Origin: Nannochloris sp. 'desiccata'
Lineage: Eukaryota; Chlorophyta; Trebouxiophyceae; Chlorellales; Chlorellaceae
DNA length: 64,000 nucleotides
Direction of reading: 5' to 3'
NCBI GenBank assembly: GCA_019044685.2
Contig: JAGTXX020000012.1
Span: forward strand, 682,001 to 746,000
The notes under the pieces are model-generated. The model searched no databases. It was not told the origin of the DNA and saw only the letters and a program-made list of their open reading frames with translations. Within the stretch, counting starts at the first letter, position 1, and every line of letters begins with the position of its first letter. The position numbers were made by a program, and so were the translations under genes. Shown here piece by piece: positions 1 through 10,487 of the stretch.

Positions 1-908
1 ACCGCTAGATTAGTTCTAATTATCTCCATTTGCTGCTCTACGATAGTATCCCAGGCCCTCAGCGCCATCAACGCCAGTACCTCACACGGAGCGGGACAAC
101 AGATCGTAGTATAATCTTTCAGCGTAGCTATAGCCTTATACAGTTCAGCATCTGTAGTGGCAATCCATCCTATACGCAGTCCAGGTAAGCCCACTACCTT
201 TGATAAGCCGGAGAGAGAAATTCCTCTGCCAGGTGGCATAATATCAGCCCCGGTTGGTAATTTATTTGACCCAGGATCCAATTCTAGGCCTCTATACATT
301 TCATCGGAGAAAAGATACGCTCCTAGACCACCAGGGTAGGTAGATTTGGCACAAATATCGCGAATAGAGTCAAATTCAATGGGTGAAGGATGCCATCCGG
401 TCGGGTTGTGAGGGCAATTGACCACGACGAGTTTCACCGGTTGAGCTGCGACTAGAGATCTTAAATCATCAACGTCAAAAATTAACGTATTCTTGATTTG
501 ACGGGGGTACCACATTTTGACAGTTGCTCCAATGCTTTGTGCTATCTCATATAACGACTGGTAGGCTGGATGCATACAGACGACGACGTCGCCGGGTTGT
601 ACTAGAGCATGCATTGTGAGAAAAACAAGTTCCTGGGGTGCAGCGACAAGAATTTGCGAGGGGGAGATTGTTGTAGAATAGTGACGTCTTGCTATTTCTT
701 CACGCAATTGAGGTAGTCCATTTGATTCTGTGTAGCTGAGAGTTAAGTTTTCCCAAAGGTGTCGAGAGTCGGGGTCGGCAATAAACAAGAGGTCATTCAA
801 AGTGAGAGGTTCACTGTCACTTGCACATGCCATGTACTTAACGGATGGATTGAATTCATAGGCTGCGAAGAATCTTTCCAAAGCAAAAGGTCGAAGAGGT
901 CTGGACAT
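1..908 (-). CDS. Class I/II PLP-dependent aminotransferase, C-terminus outside window
   Basis: The reading frame opens at an ATG at 908 and stays open to the window edge, giving about 302 residues. The fold-type I core is visible: a substrate-side CPHNPTG motif, the SDEMYRGLEL segment that holds the PLP-binding Asp/Tyr, and SGLSKVVGLPGLRIGW, whose Lys would form the Schiff base with PLP. The N-terminus begins SRPLRPFALERFFAAYEF and lacks a clear targeting peptide. The substrate cannot be read from the sequence; the protein resembles the broad aspartate/aromatic aminotransferase group and is clearly different from the aminotransferase at 28044-29509. It is head to head with UTP21, with 278 bp between the start codons. 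No intron is needed in the visible part. The family call is firm, the reaction is not. Confidence 0.88.
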   Translation of the reverse strand, partial: MSRPLRPFALERFFAAYEFNPSVKYMACASDSEPLTLNDLLFIADPDSRHLWENLTLSYTESNGLPQLREEIARRHYSTTISPSQILVAAPQELVFLTMHALVQPGDVVVCMHPAYQSLYEIAQSIGATVKMWYPRQIKNTLIFDVDDLRSLVAAQPVKLVVVNCPHNPTGWHPSPIEFDSIRDICAKSTYPGGLGAYLFSDEMYRGLELDPGSNKLPTGADIMPPGRGISLSGLSKVVGLPGLRIGWIATTDAELYKAIATLKDYTTICCPAPCEVLALMALRAWDTIVEQQMEIIRTNLA

Positions 909-1186
909 GTTGCGTGACGTGGTGATCAAGGTGAAAACTTTACTCAAAAGTTAAGCTCTTAAGCTCTGCTGTAATCTCAATTTTGAAATAAGTTTTTTTG
1001 ATGAATGAATTGCCTAGGGTGGGTTCATTTTCATGCGTTTTGGTCCCATCGGCTTGAAAACTTACACTTGGCTAAAATCTCAAGTCTTATAGCGGCCCAT
1101 CAGAAAGTGGGCATCATAATATATTTTATATTAAATTGACTTTATACATGATTTACAGAAACTATAGGCGCTGAAAGGAAGACGGC
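909..1186. promoter_or_regulatory. Divergent intergenic region between aminotransferase and UTP21
   Basis: A 278-bp AT-rich stretch separates the two divergent start codons and must hold both promoters. I see no reading frame or RNA gene in it, and no convincing TATA box can be assigned to either gene. Confidence 0.4.
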
Positions 1187-4100
1187 ATGTCGCTGTTCTT
1201 ACCGTTTCGAGCCCTTGGCTACATCACTGACGATGTGCCTTTCGCTGTTCAAAGGCGTGGTAAAGAGACGTTTATAACAGTTAGCGTTGGCAAATCATGG
1301 CAGGTAAGTATGCATCTATTACTTGCTGCACTTTATCCTGCTGATCATATGTGCATGCATAGAATCCGCTCGGCATGTGAATTTCAACATCTAACCAGCC
1401 CTTATTATCCCTCTTTACACAGATATATAACGCTTCCAATCTACGTCTTGTCCTTGTTGGACCGCAGCTTAAACATGGCATTCATGCTCTTGCTTGCAAA
1501 CGCGACCTGACATTTGCCGCTGTCCGTGACACAATTGTAGAATGCAAGCGAGTTCACCGCACCGGCGAATATCGTGGCCACAATGCAGATATTATTCAGT
1601 TACTAGTTTTAGGCGACCATTTATTTAGTTTAGGCCGCGATGGAAAGCTCGTTATTTGGCGCATTGGTGATTACACGGGCCCCGAGCATGTCCTCCAACT
1701 TCCTCAAGGCTTCAATCCCACCTGTATGGCGCATCCAGACACCTACCTAAATAAAATGATAGTAGGATCAGATGATGGACGTATGCAGCTATGGAATTTC
1801 TCTTCTGAAAAGTGTATTCATGAGTTTGCGTCAGTTGGTGCTGCGATTAAATGTATAGTGTCATCGCCAGCACTAGATGTAGTGGGGCTTGGCCTAGCTG
1901 ATGGGTAAGCTGTAGTTTCTCTAATGTACTCTGACTATATTTTGGGTAGCTGGGATGTCTGCTTAACGAATAAAATAAAATAAAATAAAATAAATAAAAG
2001 CTGCTGTGCCCCTTAATCCCTTGGCAGGGGCCTTGAAAAAGGATTCTATGCCACCTCTAGCCGAGTTTCATGCGGGGCACATATTGATTGCGGGAGATTC
2101 GCTGACGGCACCGGTATACCATCTGGTGTTATCTGATAGTACCTCCTGCACAATATTCAAGAACGATTTCAACTCCTTTTGGGGGCAGTTTGTCGGGGAC
2201 TTTTATTAAATAAACGATTCTGAAGTTCTAATTCTTTAACTTTTTTGAATTTCTTTTTTTACAGGCGAGCTGTGCTACATAATATTCGTCTAGATGAACA
2301 AATCATGGAATTCACCAACGCAGCAGGTGCTGGCACCAGCTCAGACTTGTTTGTATCAGGTTCTGCAGCACACGCTGCCCGACTCGCTGCAGGAGGTGCC
2401 TGTACCTCCTTATCATTCCGTACGGGAGCTGGTGTACCACTCATGGCTGCTGGTGGGGCTGCAGGTGTAGTTACAGTGTGGAATTTGGAAGAAAAGAAGC
2501 TGCTATGCACGCTACGCGATGCCCATGATGCTGGTATTACACATTTACACTTTTTTGCTGGAGAACCTGTATTATTAAGCGCTGGAAACGATAATGCATT
2601 AAAGGAATGGATTTTTGATGGTCCCGATGGCGCTCCACGGCTACTGCGCTTCCGTAGTGGTCATGCTGCCCCTCCGACAGCTGTTCGCCACTATGGTGAC
2701 GGGAAGAGGCTGCTCTCAGGTGGCCAAGATCGCGCGTTTCGTTGTTTTTCTACTATTCAAGACGCTCAAAGTAGAGAACTCAGTCAACGCAACACACAGC
2801 ATCGTGCTAAAAAACTAAAAATTGCTGAACAGGAAATTAAACTAGGGCGCATTATCTCTCTAGATGCCTGTGATGTTAGAGAACGAGATTGGTCTAATGT
2901 GATCACAGCACACGAAGGAGACTCTGCTGCATACGTATGGAGACTTCAACGTTACGCTCTCGGTGAACATGTCCTGATTCCACCACCTAAAGAGGTATTA
3001 AATGAACCTGCCCCCGCTCCAGTGACTGCCGTCTGCCTGTCCCGCTGTGGTAATTTCGGCTTTGTTGGCTCTGCTGCTGGCCGTGTCGATCGATATAACA
3101 TGCAATCTGGCCTTCATCGTGGTGCATATTGTCGTAAAATAGGTCCTACAGGCACTGGAACGTCCACTCACGCACACGATGGGCCTATTTTTGGTCTCTC
3201 CAGCGACATGTGCAATCGATATGTAGTCTCTGCTGGGCTGGATAGCACTCTCCGAGTGTGGAATTTTTCAGGAAAGCGCACTCTCCGTGGTGAAATACCC
3301 ACTGGATCGTCTGTTTCCAAGCTTGCACACCACCCAGCAACTGCTCTTGTAGCTGCAGCCTGTGATGATTTGGTTATAAGAATGTACGATGTCGAGGCGC
3401 TGAGGGGGGTGAGAAAATATAAAGGGCATACGGATCGAGTAACTGATATCCAGATAAGCGAAGATTGTAGATGGTTGATATCTGCTGCAATGGATAATAC
3501 GCTCAGAATCTGGGATATTCCTGGTAAGTAGTTCAGAAATTTTCAAGAAATTAAATGAGTTTGTGATCTAGTATTTTAGGCAGCAGGGGGCTGTGTGGGC
3601 GGTTTTTTTTGAGTTTTTTTTTTCCCTCGTTGTTTTGAGTTTCTTTCCTTTTGATAAGAGCAATGATGGTGATGTCTCGTTCGTCTGAATTATGAACCCC
3701 ACCAGGTTCGCTCCTTGACGACTATTCTTATATCACCACCCATAAACTGAGCTCTTCCTTCTCCTGTTATTACTTTCTATTTATTTATCTATCTATCTAC
3801 CGGTGGATGTAGTGTCCTTTTTCTACCTTCCTTTGATTTTCTACCTTTCTTTGATTTCTTGTGGAGGGGAGTGAGGGGGGGGGGGGGGGGGTCGTAATAT
3901 CTCCCTTAACGTCTTCGATACTAGCTATTTTTGAGTTGCTATGATGCTACAACATTCAAATATACACGTTAGACTACGGATCGGGCTTAAAAACCCGAAA
4001 TGAGTTGAAACTCTCTTTCTGAGCAACTTTTCATTTTAAAAATATGACTTTTTTTTTCAAACTTATTTCTTTCTGTATCTCCGATGCGGGTTAAAGAACT

Positions 4101-5585
4101 GAGATCTAGCGAACATAACTACTGTTTTTGTGTGTTCATATTCATCTATATTCAACTATAAAATAACAAATTTCTCTTGTATTTCTTTCCTTTGCAGGGG
4201 CTCGTGTGCTTCAAGTGCTCCGTCTTGGCGCCCCCATCACTTCATTTTCTCTTGCTCCTTCGATGGACATGCTCGCTACTACCCACGTAGAACGCGAAGG
4301 AGTCTATTTATGGGCAAACCAACTTGTCTATGGCTCTGGAGCTGATATTATTCCTTCAGAAAAGCCTATTGATGCTCGATTGCCTTTTATAAAAACTGGA
4401 TTTTCTACAGAAGACGAGGTTGCTGTTGTCAATGGTGGTAAGAGTAGCAAGAAAGGAGGCAGTGGTGGTGATTTGAGAGGTATATCTGCAGAAGTAGGTT
4501 CTATGCTGCGTCATTCGGGTGCTACTTTAACTAAAGGTGGTAGAACCAACAAAGAAGAAGAACTGTCGGCGTCTGACGACGACGGCTATGGTGCTGCTGT
4601 TGAAGATGAAGAAGAGGATTTGTCTTCTGATACTGAGTTGGAAGACATTGATGAACGTCTTAATACTAATGATGATACTGGCGCCACAGCAGCAGCACGT
4701 GCTGTCGTGGGCGCTGACCCCTCAGCAGGCTCAGCATATAGGAAGAAAGATTCTGTCGGTGCTCCCATACCACTGGCCCCCGAAATGGTGACGTTATCCT
4801 TATTACCACGTACCCAATGGCTTAATTTAGTGCATTTAGATATAATTAAAGAGAGGAATAAACCGATTGAGGCGCCACAAAAACCAAAATCTGCCCCTTT
4901 CTTTCTGCCGACGCTGACCTCAGAGGCCAATGCTGGACGTAACCCTGTGTTTGATGCTTCTGTGGGGTTACTTGACCTTGAAACTAAAGCAGGAGAGGCA
5001 ACAAAAGCTGCAGCAGCTGCTGCCTGGGGTGAAGGCGATGAAGATGGCTCCCTTGATTCTGAGGGGGAAGAAGAAAAAGAAAAAGGCGATGAAGAAGAAG
5101 CAGATGCAGGTGCTTCTGGCACTGGACTTACTACCGCCATGTCCAGGGTTCTCCGTGCTGGGCAGAAAGGTTTCAAAGGTCCTACTCGCCGTAGCCGCTT
5201 AGTTGAGCTTCTCCATAGCTGCTCAGATGCAGGAGATTATACTTCCCTAATGGGCCATTTCCGCGGCCTTACCCCGACGGAGGTCGATAGAGAACTTCGA
5301 TCAATGCAGCTCTTGGACGAAGCGACACCCGAAAAAGAACGGGATGTAGAGTTGCTGTTCAATTTCCTTGAAGCTGAAGCTGCCTCAAATGCCAATTTTG
5401 AGTTTACTCAGGCGTTATTGAGAGCGTCGCTGATGGTGCATGGGGAGGCGGTGGCAGGACGTCCTGCTGTGGCTGCTGCGGCTAAACGAGTGGAGAAGAG
5501 GTTATCTGCTACGTGGCAAAGGTTGAATACAACGTTGCAGCATGTGCGATGTATGGTGGGCCTTCTTGGCAGCTTACAAACTTAA
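1187..5585 (+). CDS. UTP21: U3 small nucleolar RNA-associated protein 21 (WDR36/UTP21)
   Basis: Four exons, 1187-1303, 1423-1904, 2265-3523 and 4198-5585, join in phase and give 1,081 residues. The N-terminal two thirds is two runs of WD40 repeats with recognisable GH...WD spacing (for example LISAAMDNTLRIWDIPG just before the third intron, and MLATTHVEREGVYLWANQ after it). An acidic low-complexity insert encoded around 4500-5100 follows, and then the Utp21-specific C-terminal domain (RSRLVELLHSCSDAGDY to the end). UTP21 is a UTP-B subunit of the small-subunit processome and acts in the nucleolus on 18S rRNA maturation. The protein is somewhat longer than the human one because of the acidic insert. 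Introns 2 and 3 are unusually long (360 and 674 nt) for this window and carry snoRNA candidates, as would suit a ribosome-biogenesis host gene. Confidence 0.93.
1970..1999 (+). repeat. AAAAT/AAAT microsatellite in UTP21 intron 2
   Basis: About six tandem TAAAA/TAAA units lie just upstream of the H/ACA snoRNA candidate. It is a simple repeat with no coding content. Confidence 0.8.
2001..2155 (+). ncRNA. Probable box H/ACA snoRNA in UTP21 intron 2
   Basis: Two hairpins follow each other. The first is closed by TGTGCCCC (2005-2012) pairing with GGGGCACA (2074-2081). The second is closed by TGCGGGAG (2089-2096) pairing with CTCCTGCA (2143-2150), including one G-U pair. An ACA triplet (2150-2152) comes directly after the second stem, overlapping its last base, with three nucleotides to the inferred 3' end. 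That is the hairpin-hinge-hairpin-ACA layout. The hinge ATATTGAT only approximates the ANANNA H box. Target uridines were not identified. The region is intronic, since the flanking WD40 sequence reads continuously when 1905-2264 is removed. Confidence 0.5.
3656..3756 (+). ncRNA. Box C/D snoRNA with two 18S rRNA guides, in UTP21 intron 3
   Basis: A terminal stem AAGAGC (3656-3661) / GCTCTT (3751-3756) brackets box C (ATGATGG, 3663-3669) and box D (CTGA, 3747-3750). An internal CTGA (3685-3688) serves as box D'. A weak C' is TTGACGA near 3715. The 11 nt before D' (GTCTCGTTCGT) are complementary to the universally conserved 18S segment ACGAACGAGAC. Before D, CACCACCCATA is complementary to the conserved 18S segment TATGGGTGGTG. 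By the box-D+5 rule the targets are an A in AACGAACGAG and the U in CTATGGG. From memory these match sites guided by human U30 (A1383) and U33 (U1326; yeast snR55). Two independent rRNA matches at correct spacing make this a strong call. Confidence 0.88.
3875..3891 (+). repeat. Run of 17 G in UTP21 intron 3
   Basis: An uninterrupted G homopolymer lies in a pyrimidine-rich intron background. Comparable C runs occur at 9507-9522 and 62606-62623. The exact length may be affected by sequencing. Confidence 0.9.
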
Positions 5586-5763
5586 TAAAAAGTTATACAC
5601 TGTATCTTATACACTTATATCGATCGATATTGTCACCAACATATGTACCCTCCCTTACCGAAAATATCTATGAAATATCTGTTTACCGCTGCTGCTAGAC
5701 ACATACACTCAATTTAATATAAGAACTCAACCAATTTAATTAATTACTGAATTAATTAATCAA

Positions 5764-6416
5764 CTATCTTCTCTTTCCACCGCTTTGCCACAATGATTTC
5801 ACGCTCTTTTTAGATGCTGACAATGAATTTCTATTATCGACTTTAGTATCCGTCCTATCAGCCACCGACAACGCTTTCTTAAGCTTGTCTGCCTTACGTT
5901 TCTGCACAATTTCAAAAAAGGAATAGAAATCAGAGAAAGTTAAGTTATGTACAGTGTATAATGCCAAAAAGAACTAATGGCCATCGAAGGAAAAGGTACG
6001 AAGATTTATTCAAGAGCGGTTGTACCTTTTGAGCACTCGTTCTCTTCCCTCTAGGTCCAGGCTTTTGTTTGCTGCAGGATAATAGAAGAAAAATCGTCAT
6101 CAAGCACACACTTTAACTTTATACGCACCAAATGAATGCAAAAGACCTACATTCCTGGGGCTCCAGAGTGAAAGGAAGGTGCGGCTACAGGAGCGTCGAC
6201 TCCAATTCCAGCTTCTCTAGTGTCCATTTCTTCGCCCGCAGCTTCCCCAATTGGGCCTGTCATCCATCCTGCATCGCCATCGGCGTCCATGCCATGTTGT
6301 TTATTCGCTTTACTTCTATTTCCTGCAATAAGAATGGCTCGAACTTATTTAAAATTCGAACTGCAGATGCATGCACACAATTTGTAACTAAGTTCCGAAC
6401 GCGCACCCTTCGCCAT
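5764..6416 (-). CDS. Small lysine-rich protein, family unrecognised
   Basis: Four exons, 6416-6389, 6322-6151, 6071-6026 and 5901-5764, join in phase (384 nt) to give 127 residues. The N-terminus reads MAKGARSELRNRSKANKQ, then an acidic, Gly/Ala-rich middle, then a basic C-terminal half containing KQKPGPRGKRTSAQKKRKADK and ending SLWQSGGKRR. Such Lys/Arg-rich tails are typical of nucleolar or ribosome-assembly proteins. The MAK+RS-type start faintly recalls the LLP/DUF2423 family, but I would not assign it. The first donor could instead be GTGCGC after 10 nt, in the same phase. It is convergent with UTP21 (178 bp between stops) and head to head with the CCCH gene. The existence of the last three exons is well supported; function is unknown. 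Confidence 0.62.
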
Positions 6417-7010
6417 AACCTAAAAAATTATATCTTTCAGTTTATAAGTGCGGTTGATTGGTCAAAACTTTCATCGAAACCCAATACCGGAAGTGGACCC
6501 CAACTTGGCAAAAGACCAGTTTTGTCACAATCAAAAATTTCCAATCGAACATGCAATTAACGGTAAATTCAATGCTACAATAGCTGACACCCATCTTATT
6601 AGTATTAAAACTACTATTGTATTTACATTGGGGTGGTAATATTCAGTTGGAGGTGACAACAAGGCTACTTTTACAGCGATTAAAATCTTCAGACGGAATA
6701 GCTACATTGAACACATAAGGGCTAAAGTATTCCAATACTAACTCTATATATTCCTATAGTGATCTTCATATCTACTATTTGCCGACAATAGGTCTTGTGT
6801 CGGGGCTGACTAGGTAATTAGCCGAGAAAAGCAATCCCTACTACACACTGTGTGGGCAATTAAGGTGGTCTACTATTCTAGTATTATCGAGCTTTGAATT
6901 GATCAACTGCTGTATAACTGACTTGTTCAACTTCAAACCTGACGCATTCTCCTAAAATTTTCTCCAGGTACCTATCCAAGAACAATTTGAAATTCTTGAT
7001 CTCATAGCGA
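6417..7010. promoter_or_regulatory. Divergent region between small basic protein and CCCH gene
   Basis: There are 594 bp between divergent start codons. Frames inside it have no coding character. TTTTCTCCAG at about 6958-6967 could be the acceptor of a 5'-UTR intron of the CCCH gene. No RNA gene was recognised. Confidence 0.4.
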
Positions 7011-8540
7011 ATGGCAGTCATGCAGCGTCAGGAACTCACCCCTGACGCCGATGAGTTTGAGAAACTTGATCTTAAGGACGATTCTTCATCTGAAAAAGAG
7101 GAGCAGCCAACAAACAAGGGTTTGGATCAAGACTCTATTTCTACAACCCTACCGGCAGCGGACACCGCACCTCCTTCAAAGCAACAGCAGCAGCAGCAAT
7201 CTAGTTCTTCTCCACAACACACATCACCACGCCACGCCAATAACAACAACAACGCTCGCTATTCCGGTCCCAGCCATATGTATGCTTACCAGACCATGGC
7301 AGCACAGTCTCGTGGGCAACCCATGGCTCCAAGGCAATTACCTCCCTACGTCTGCACCTCGGGCCCAAATGGTAGAAACGGACCTACTTCTTCTTCTACT
7401 ACTAATTCTTCCTCCCAAAATAATCGTATTGGGGGTACTGGATGGGGAGGCATGCCTTTCAACTCTTCCTCTGGGCACCAGAACCATCGTGACAACCGCG
7501 ATGGTGGTGTGAAAGGTGAAGGCGGTGATGGTGGTGGTGGTAGCAACAGTAGCGCTGAACCTGTGAGCCCTAGCAGCTCTTCTGGAGACGGCTCAGGATC
7601 TCGCCATCGCAGTAACTCGAATCTTGCCCGTCCTGCCTGTGCTTTCTTCTTGAAAACTGGCTCCTGTGCGTATGGAGATCGATGCAAGTTCGATCACCCT
7701 TATGAACAAGCACCAAAAGTGCACTACAACACCATGGGCTTACCAATGCGTCCAGACGAACCCCCATGCTCTTTTCTCATGAAAAACTTCCACTGTGCAT
7801 TTGGACACACATGCAAATATCACCACCCTGAAATGGGAACCCCTTCCTCACCCCCAGCACACGGGATGTCTATCGGAATGGCCTCCAATGGCAATGGGGG
7901 CAATGGTAACATGTCGCAGGGCCTTCCTCATCATCAGCAGATGATTTACGCCACATCTGCACCAAACATGGCTGCTGTAGCAGCACAGCAGTACTATAGT
8001 GCTATGCAGTACGACCAAATGGGTAGAATGCCTGCTGCGATGTCGCCTCAAATGATGGCGCATCAGCAAATGGCGTACTACCATGGCCAGCCGACGATGA
8101 CCAGTGCAGGCATGGCGATGGCTATACCACCTGGAGCAACGATGATGGGTGGTGTGCCACCACCTGGTGCGGTAGTGGGTTCCCCTGTAGGTGCTGGTGC
8201 GATGTATGGCTACCCTGCACCCCTGCAGCAAGGTCAGCAAATGGGAGGCGGTGGTAACGGTGGGCAAAGCATGCAGCAGAGGCAAAATATGCCGAGAGGT
8301 CCTCGTACTAGCAATGCTGACACTAGCTATAGTAATGGTGGTAGAGGTAACGATAACCAGTATTACCAGCACCAGGGACAAGGGCAGTTTTCATATTCTT
8401 CTTCGAAAGGTCAGGCTGCAAATGGAAGAATCAACCAACAGCAACAGCAGTACAAACAAAAGCCTTTGATGGTCTTTAATAGCCCTGGAAAACACAATAG
8501 CCACTCTATGAGAGCAGAAGAGGCCAAGGCAGCAGCCTAG
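7011..8540 (+). CDS. Double CCCH zinc-finger RNA-binding protein
   Basis: This single exon encodes 509 residues. Two adjacent zinc fingers of the form C-x8-C-x5-C-x3-H sit at roughly residues 210-232 (CAFFLKTGSCAYGDRCKFDH) and 248-270 (CSFLMKNFHCAFGHTCKYHH). This spacing is the plant-type ZFN-like CCCH class, which binds RNA or single-stranded nucleic acid. The rest is low complexity: an acidic start, poly-Q/Ser/Asn and Gly-rich stretches before the fingers, and a Met/Gln/Gly/Pro-rich tail after them. This is typical of post-transcriptional regulators that enter RNP granules. Met1 at 7011 is followed four codons later by a second Met, so the exact start is uncertain by a few residues. The precise RNA target is unknown. 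Confidence 0.9.
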   Translation: MAVMQRQELTPDADEFEKLDLKDDSSSEKEEQPTNKGLDQDSISTTLPAADTAPPSKQQQQQQSSSSPQHTSPRHANNNNNARYSGPSHMYAYQTMAAQSRGQPMAPRQLPPYVCTSGPNGRNGPTSSSTTNSSSQNNRIGGTGWGGMPFNSSSGHQNHRDNRDGGVKGEGGDGGGGSNSSAEPVSPSSSSGDGSGSRHRSNSNLARPACAFFLKTGSCAYGDRCKFDHPYEQAPKVHYNTMGLPMRPDEPPCSFLMKNFHCAFGHTCKYHHPEMGTPSSPPAHGMSIGMASNGNGGNGNMSQGLPHHQQMIYATSAPNMAAVAAQQYYSAMQYDQMGRMPAAMSPQMMAHQQMAYYHGQPTMTSAGMAMAIPPGATMMGGVPPPGAVVGSPVGAGAMYGYPAPLQQGQQMGGGGNGGQSMQQRQNMPRGPRTSNADTSYSNGGRGNDNQYYQHQGQGQFSYSSSKGQAANGRINQQQQQYKQKPLMVFNSPGKHNSHSMRAEEAKAAA

Positions 8541-9602
8541 ATATAGGCAAGACGAATTTTAAAATTTATCCATGGCGGTATTTTGACCAAAATTTTGAAT
8601 GAGAAAAATAAAAGGCTTTCTTCCCTTCTTCAAACGCAATTTTGTTTGTTCCTCTACTTCTTCATCTTTGTGTCGTCGGTTTGCGTTCAGTTTGTGTTGT
8701 TTTGTGATTGATCTAGCGAGTCCCCTTATCAATAAAGAATGAACAAAAAAATTACAAAGCGCTATGTTTTTCTGTTTCCTAAAATTCTCTCTCTATAAAT
8801 GCTATTATATTTCGATAGACGGAATTTCTTCTTTTCTTCTTTCCTTCTTCTTTATGTACTCTCTCTTCTCTAGTCCTTGCCCAAGCACCTAGTTTGGTTA
8901 CTAGGGTTGCTGGCTTCTTTTTCTATACCTGATATTTTTTCTTCTGTCTTTACCCCCGGTTAGTTCCTAGTAAAACAGCTTGGGCTCCGGTACTTTTCTT
9001 TTTTTCGTTGTTAAACCTCTTTGAGAATACTGATGATTTCTTTCCTGAACACAGAAATCAAGAAAGATATCTGCAAAGAAAATTCTTTGTTCCTTGTCGT
9101 CTTCTGTCTTCCTTCGCACCTTGTCTTTTTTTTTACCCTGTATTTTTAAGACGGCCTTTGTTGGGTCTCTGAGGGACATTCACTCTCCCTTCGTCTATTT
9201 GCGTCATATGGAGCATAAATAAAATAAGAAAGTGGGGAAGAATGACTCTCATAATTAAAAATAGGCGACGGGTGTTGTGCTCAATCACTTTTATCCACCC
9301 TGTTGATATCGATCTAAATCAATCAATCTAAATAATCCCCTAAAATATAATCCCTCTACTTCCTCTCCCTCCGTTATTTCGCTGGCTGGCTTGTTTAATA
9401 TCCCAAAAACGAAATACAATCATCACTTTGCACTTCTTCTTTTGATCCTTTGTACTTTTTTTCCAGTTTTTTCCTCCAGCCAGCAGTTTTTTGTTTTTTC
9501 CCATGTCCCCCCCCCCCCCCCCTTTCTATCTTTTCCCCCTGTAATTTTAGTCATAAAAACATTTCACACAAACTAAACAGCGATAACGAATAAAACATTA
9601 AA
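8541..9602. other. Gene-free stretch between CCCH and SET genes
   Basis: This is 1,062 bp of T/C-rich sequence between convergent stop codons, presumably holding both 3' UTRs. It includes a run of 16 C at 9507-9522. Short frames here lack codon bias. I recognise no RNA gene. Confidence 0.6.
9507..9522 (+). repeat. Run of 16 C
   Basis: An uninterrupted C homopolymer in the T-rich sequence between the CCCH and SET genes. It is one of three long G/C homopolymers in the window. Confidence 0.9.
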
Positions 9603-10487
9603 CTAAATATTTTGGCGTGGCAGAAATCCTAAACATTCATTAGAACCACAATAACACCGCTGTTGAGGAGACGCTTGCTTTATTTCTTCCTTCTTACGAG
9701 CACCAACAGCACCATCATTAGGCAATCCATACGCAAAAGTAAGCTCTTCCCCTTTATGTATATCCCTATTCGCAAACAAACAAACCCTGGGAATCAGAGA
9801 ACCAGGGCTACGTGATGTCAGCAGTTCTAAATTTCCACCACCACAGCGATGATTAAAAAAGCGAGCAACATTTCCCTTCACAGTTGCATCGATATGGGTC
9901 CTCAATGCAGCAGAGCCAGACGGTAGAATCTCCCGTACTACAAGCAATGCATGCCCTTGATTCTGCGAATCGTATTGTTGTAGCCGCGTTGAGGCCGCTT
10001 CTCGGCGGAGAAGCTCCCCAGAATAGGTGCAGACATAACTTCCAAGCGAGATTTCAGCCGCAGCAAAGGCACTGATTCCTTTATTTGGGGTATAACGGAG
10101 GATAATAGGGTATTTTAAGGCTGAGTTTAGGCTTGGAGAGTTGTTACATTGACCAGAACAGCTACAGTGGGGTCCACATTCTGATAGAGAGTCTTGAAAG
10201 TCTATTTTGTGAAGGAGGGGGAGGAGACGCCCACAGGGGTCGAATAATTCACCCATAGAATTTGCTTGAATACATGAACATGTGGCTATAGAACATTCAC
10301 CTTGAGGGCAAGAGCATCCATTTGTGTTTGTGTACAGGTCATCTGGGTAGATGCTGGTGGATATATAAATAAAATCTTTGGGTGGAAATGATCGATCGAT
10401 CGCAGAGATGGTGTTTTCGACAGTGATTTCTAGAGGCCAGTTCGATGTAGGTTGTTGATCAGTATTCATTTTATATTGAATTAACAT
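9603..10487 (-). CDS. SET-domain lysine methyltransferase with pre- and post-SET
   Basis: The frame gives 294 residues as a single exon; an in-frame ATG six codons in (MNTDQQ) is an alternative start. A cysteine-rich pre-SET region (CSCPQGECSIATCSC, then CGPHCSCSGQCNN) is followed by the SET core, with KGISAFAAAEISLGSYVCTY and, near the C-terminus, NVARFFNHRCGGGN and EELTFAYG. A post-SET CYCGSNECLGFLP (C-x-C-x4-C) closes the protein. This domain order is that of the SUV39/SETMAR-like H3K9 methyltransferases, which transfer methyl groups from S-adenosylmethionine to histone lysine in chromatin. The usual NHSC motif reads NHRC here. There is no chromodomain or other targeting domain. H3K9 specificity is an inference from the pre-SET architecture. 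Confidence 0.88.
   Translation of the reverse strand: MLIQYKMNTDQQPTSNWPLEITVENTISAIDRSFPPKDFIYISTSIYPDDLYTNTNGCSCPQGECSIATCSCIQANSMGELFDPCGRLLPLLHKIDFQDSLSECGPHCSCSGQCNNSPSLNSALKYPIILRYTPNKGISAFAAAEISLGSYVCTYSGELLRREAASTRLQQYDSQNQGHALLVVREILPSGSAALRTHIDATVKGNVARFFNHRCGGGNLELLTSRSPGSLIPRVCLFANRDIHKGEELTFAYGLPNDGAVGARKKEEIKQASPQQRCYCGSNECLGFLPRQNI

Noticed and set aside
4586..5176. 196-codon minus-strand frame opposite UTP21
   Set aside because: Ser/Ala/Pro-rich shadow of the acidic UTP21 insert.
6132..6639. Open plus-strand frames opposite the small basic gene
   Set aside because: They overlap well-supported minus-strand exons and show no protein-like pattern.
7848..8381. 177-codon minus-strand frame opposite the CCCH gene
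   Set aside because: His/Arg/Ser-rich shadow of the low-complexity CCCH coding sequence.
8967..9179. Open minus-strand frame of 70 codons in the CCCH-SET spacer
   Set aside because: Lys/Arg-rich by base composition, no domain, no splice-consistent extension; lies in a probable 3' UTR.
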